Under the pieces are notes generated by a model. That model worked only from the letters and a program-made list of their open reading frames with translations. It did not search any database and was not told where the DNA came from. This document shows positions 61,649 through 64,000 of a DNA stretch of 64,000 nt, in pieces. Made by a program: the position numbers and the translations under genes. Numbering within the stretch: the first letter of the stretch is position 1; every line of letters starts with the position of its first letter. This DNA comes from Haberlea rhodopensis (taxonomy: Eukaryota; Streptophyta; Magnoliopsida; Lamiales; Gesneriaceae): NCBI GenBank assembly GCA_907163345.1, contig CAJQUN010000001.1:6820001-6884000 (forward strand), in the 5' to 3' direction.

Positions 61649-62974
61649 GAAAACAGCAGATCTGAGCTTGACTCGATATCCTTTGAGTTTAGTATTATAT
61701 TTGCATATTGTGTATTTGCTTCTGCATTTGATTTGTTTTGCAGGTACACATGGCGTGTTAACGTGGATACCCTCCTAACACCCCCCCAAAGGCCGAATAA
61801 ACTAAACTAACAGTAAGTGAAAATAGCTTAAAATCTACAAGCTAAAATATATAGAAGTAACCAGAATAGCATCGCCACAAAAAAAATCAATAAATATGAG
61901 AAACTCACGAAGCTATCCAAAACCACAAGGATCCTCAAGACTTTTGAAACACCAAAAACAGGAACGAGAACCCCCAAAAAACTGCATAAACTAACCTAAC
62001 AGTAAGTAAAGTAGCTTAACACAAGAGATTTTAAAAAATAAATAAATACTAAAAATAGCAGCCCGTGACGGACCAACAAATCTCCCAAGAACAGACGAGG
62101 AAAAGAAATATGTTTTTCCACAAATTGTGTATCCCCAATTTTTCCCTAGCGAAAAGCTAAAATATCTAAAACTAACCAGAATAGCAACACCCACCATGAG
62201 AAGATATACAAGAGAAGAAATACGAGAAGGCATGATGAGCTCCTCATTTCATGAGGTCCTATGCAATCTACAGTCGTAAAGACCAAATAAAAAAAGGACA
62301 GGTCAAACAATATGCCGCAGAATAACCTACCACCATGATAACATCGCCTCGTCAAATCATAAACCACGGAGCAACAGTTGAAACAATAAATGCGAACCTA
62401 GTTGGAATATTCTTATATAAGAGTGTAGTATATTTTTAAAAGCATAATTTTTAAAGATAGCAATAACACAAACGAATTTAAGTGGAAGAAAATATGGAGG
62501 AACAATGTGCACATTTAATACCAATGTACGACTAAGGATTTTACGGAATGACAAAGCGAAGAGTCTGAATTTAGTAACCGGAAGTCATCTTATAAGGCCC
62601 AAAACAAATGCAAGGCCCAAACAAAAGAAGAAGGCAAAAAAAGGTTTTTAGAATTATTATTATTATTACTATATATATATATATATATATATATTATTAC
62701 ATTACTATGTTACAGTATAATAAGTGTTGATGTGGTTGGGCTTATAGGCCTATTAATTTTGCCATCATTTTAAAGTTTTCAGGCCCATGTATTATGTTGG
62801 CCTTCAAGCCTTTTATCTGCTGCCATTTTAAAGTCTTCAGGCCCATGTATGATGATGGCCTTAACATTATATTGTTATAATTCCCATTTCAAATTTGGTG
62901 TCCGTGTATTTTTGTCCACACGCTTGAATTTTTATCTCGTGTGCGTTGAAGCGTCTCTCCTGCAGCATGCCAAG

Positions 62975-63057
62975 GGACGACAATTACTTCCGACGGTTGG
63001 TGATGCGGGGCGGCAATTACTTCCGGCTTTGCGGGGCGGCAATTACTTCCGGCTTTT
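62975..63057 (+). repeat. Three-unit tandem repeat
   Basis: GCAATTACTTCCGGC is present twice exactly and once as ACAATTACTTCCGAC, with GCGGGGCG between units. Confidence 0.85.
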
Positions 63058-63202
63058 GGTTATGCCTTCTATATTTATATATATTACTCATTCTCCCCTT
63101 GTTCTTGATTGTTTTTTGTTTGTTCTCCTACATCACAACACAAAGGTTATTCTTCTTTTAAAGATTTTGCTTCAGTTTATATATTTCCTAATAATAATAA
63201 TA

Positions 63203-63205
<3 letters not shown>

Positions 63206-63249
<44 letters not shown>
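63206..63249. repeat. TA microsatellite
   Basis: About 22 TA units after a short TAA run. Confidence 0.95.
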
Positions 63250-63250
<1 letters not shown>

Positions 63251-63394
63251 CTTATTATTTTTCGTTATTTTGTATGTGGTTAGCAATTTAATTATTCATG
63301 TGAAAACAAATTTGTCTTCTATTTCGATTTTAGGTGTTAATTGTTTCTTGTTCAACTCTGCAGCTGGACTTGTTTCTAAGGTTGGTGAAGTTTG

Positions 63395-63784
63395 TGTTGG
63401 GTTTCCGTACCCCGGCGCCAGATCCAAACGCAGCGGAAAATAAACAGTAACAGATCTGACCCGGGGACGGTCGATCGCGCCTGATTCATATATTAACATG
63501 CAAATATCGAATATTAATGCACGAAAAGGAATTACCGTTCACCGATGTGAATCTGATAGCGGTCACCCTCGAGTCCAACCAACCTGACCAGATCTACAAG
63601 CACAACACCAGTGCTAGTGTGATGTCGGCTTTTCTATGAGAGTGTGTATAGAGAGGACAAACTTCTTAACCCTAGAGATGAACATATATTTATAGGAGTT
63701 TGGGTCATTTATTTGGCTATGGTTATTAGGGTCCAACGGGCCAACAATTGGCCCATTGGCTTGTAGGACATCTAATGCTAACAA
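63395..63784 (-). repeat. 3' LTR of Copia-5
   Basis: TG...CA ends, adjoining a polypurine tract. The minus strand carries TATAAATATATG (near 63690). Confidence 0.8.
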
Positions 63785-64000
63785 TCTCCCACTTGCCCAA
63801 AAGCCAACACAAAACTGCAAACTCATAACCAAGTAATTCAATCAAATTGAATAACTTGACGTACTACCAAAGTACATAATTATGCAACATAAATATATCA
63901 AATGTCTTAATTTTAGAACTTTCTATAGATGAAACATTTTCAAATATAGAAACTCCACTAAAGTGAGGAGCTTTCAGAAATTAAATTCATCTCTTCTAAA
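63395..64000 (-). mobile_element. Ty1/copia element, 3' end (Copia-5)
   Basis: A 390-bp LTR (63395-63784) with ends TGTTAGCATTAG and AACCCAACA in minus orientation is followed inward by the purine tract GGCAAGTGGGAGATTG. 63785-64000 is A/T-rich 3' untranslated sequence of the element, without a frame. The rest lies beyond the window, so the target duplicate (gtttg at 63390-63394) cannot be confirmed. Confidence 0.8.

Larger units (their letters stand above)
61649..63394. other. Gene-free stretch right of Copia-3
   Basis: 61780-62240 holds imperfect repeats of an ACTAACAGTAAGTAAA...GTAGCTTA unit. One of these (61980-62130) resembles 33896-34033 beside RopGAP exon A, so this may be the rest of that gene's intron. 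62660-62694 and 63206-63249 are TA tracts. 62765-62860 is a 57-bp tandem duplication. 62975-63057 is a three-unit repeat. No exon could be confirmed. Confidence 0.45.

Noticed and set aside
61930..61975. VFGVSK reading on the minus strand, like RopGAP exon B
   Set aside because: Only six residues agree and the following codons do not.
62230..62280. Possible first CRIB exon of RopGAP on the minus strand (IGPHEMRSSSC against IGWPTEVRHVAHV)
   Set aside because: Similarity too weak and no acceptor/donor in the right phase; could be chance.
1..64000. CRISPR array, bacterial operons or organelle DNA
   Set aside because: No regularly spaced repeats with unique spacers, no bacterial gene organisation, and no plastid or mitochondrial genes were seen; introns, LTR elements and plant families fit nuclear DNA.

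Overview
The window is nuclear DNA of a flowering plant, almost certainly a dicot-type genome. It contains Ty1/copia and Ty3/gypsy LTR retrotransposons, an endogenous pararetrovirus fragment, and the broken exons of a plant-specific CRIB-RhoGAP (RopGAP) gene. No intact host gene was found. The species cannot be named from the sequence.

Left part (1-9629). The window opens inside a plus-strand Athila-type gypsy element (end of pol, 3' non-coding region, 3' LTR to 2904). About 2.8 kb of featureless or LTR-like sequence follows. From 5681 to about 9262 lies a decayed endogenous caulimovirid. It begins at a tRNA-Met primer site and keeps coat-protein, movement-protein, protease and very early RT regions, in that order.

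Middle (9630-34033). A 9-kb chromovirus (Tekay/Del-like, minus strand, perfect TSD caata, LTRs about 1% apart) occupies 9630-18647. After about 3.8 kb without a gene, four exons of a RopGAP pseudogene lie on the minus strand between 22498 and 33895. One copia element (23252-28162, TSD gcgag) sits inside an exon and another (28650-33553, TSD ataaa) sits in an intron.

Right part (34034-61648). An old copia element (LTRs about 7% diverged) has been spread over 27.6 kb by a nested set of insertions. A rearranged Athila element (37976-59350, TSD ccttg) lies inside it. The LTR of that Athila element in turn holds a minus-strand copia (38312-46991, TSD aaaac/aaaat) and a minus-strand gag-protease-only Athila element (47779-55663, TSD ataag). 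The latter's 3' LTR holds a solo LTR (48050-49155). Insertion order can be read directly from the nesting. The window closes with the 3' end of one more minus-strand copia element (63395-64000).

The most unusual object is the Athila insertion 37976-59350. It has one LTR plus primer-binding site in plus orientation, joined to the internal region in opposite orientation, and it ends exactly at the first base of a second primer-binding site. A 5-bp target duplication flanks it. These ends match what one template switch of plus-strand strong-stop DNA onto the genomic RNA would make. Also notable are arrays of CGATCGATCG in the LTRs of two unrelated gypsy families, and the dissected RopGAP gene. 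Essentially every retrotransposon reading frame here is broken. The copia at 23252-28162 is closest to intact, with one frame break.
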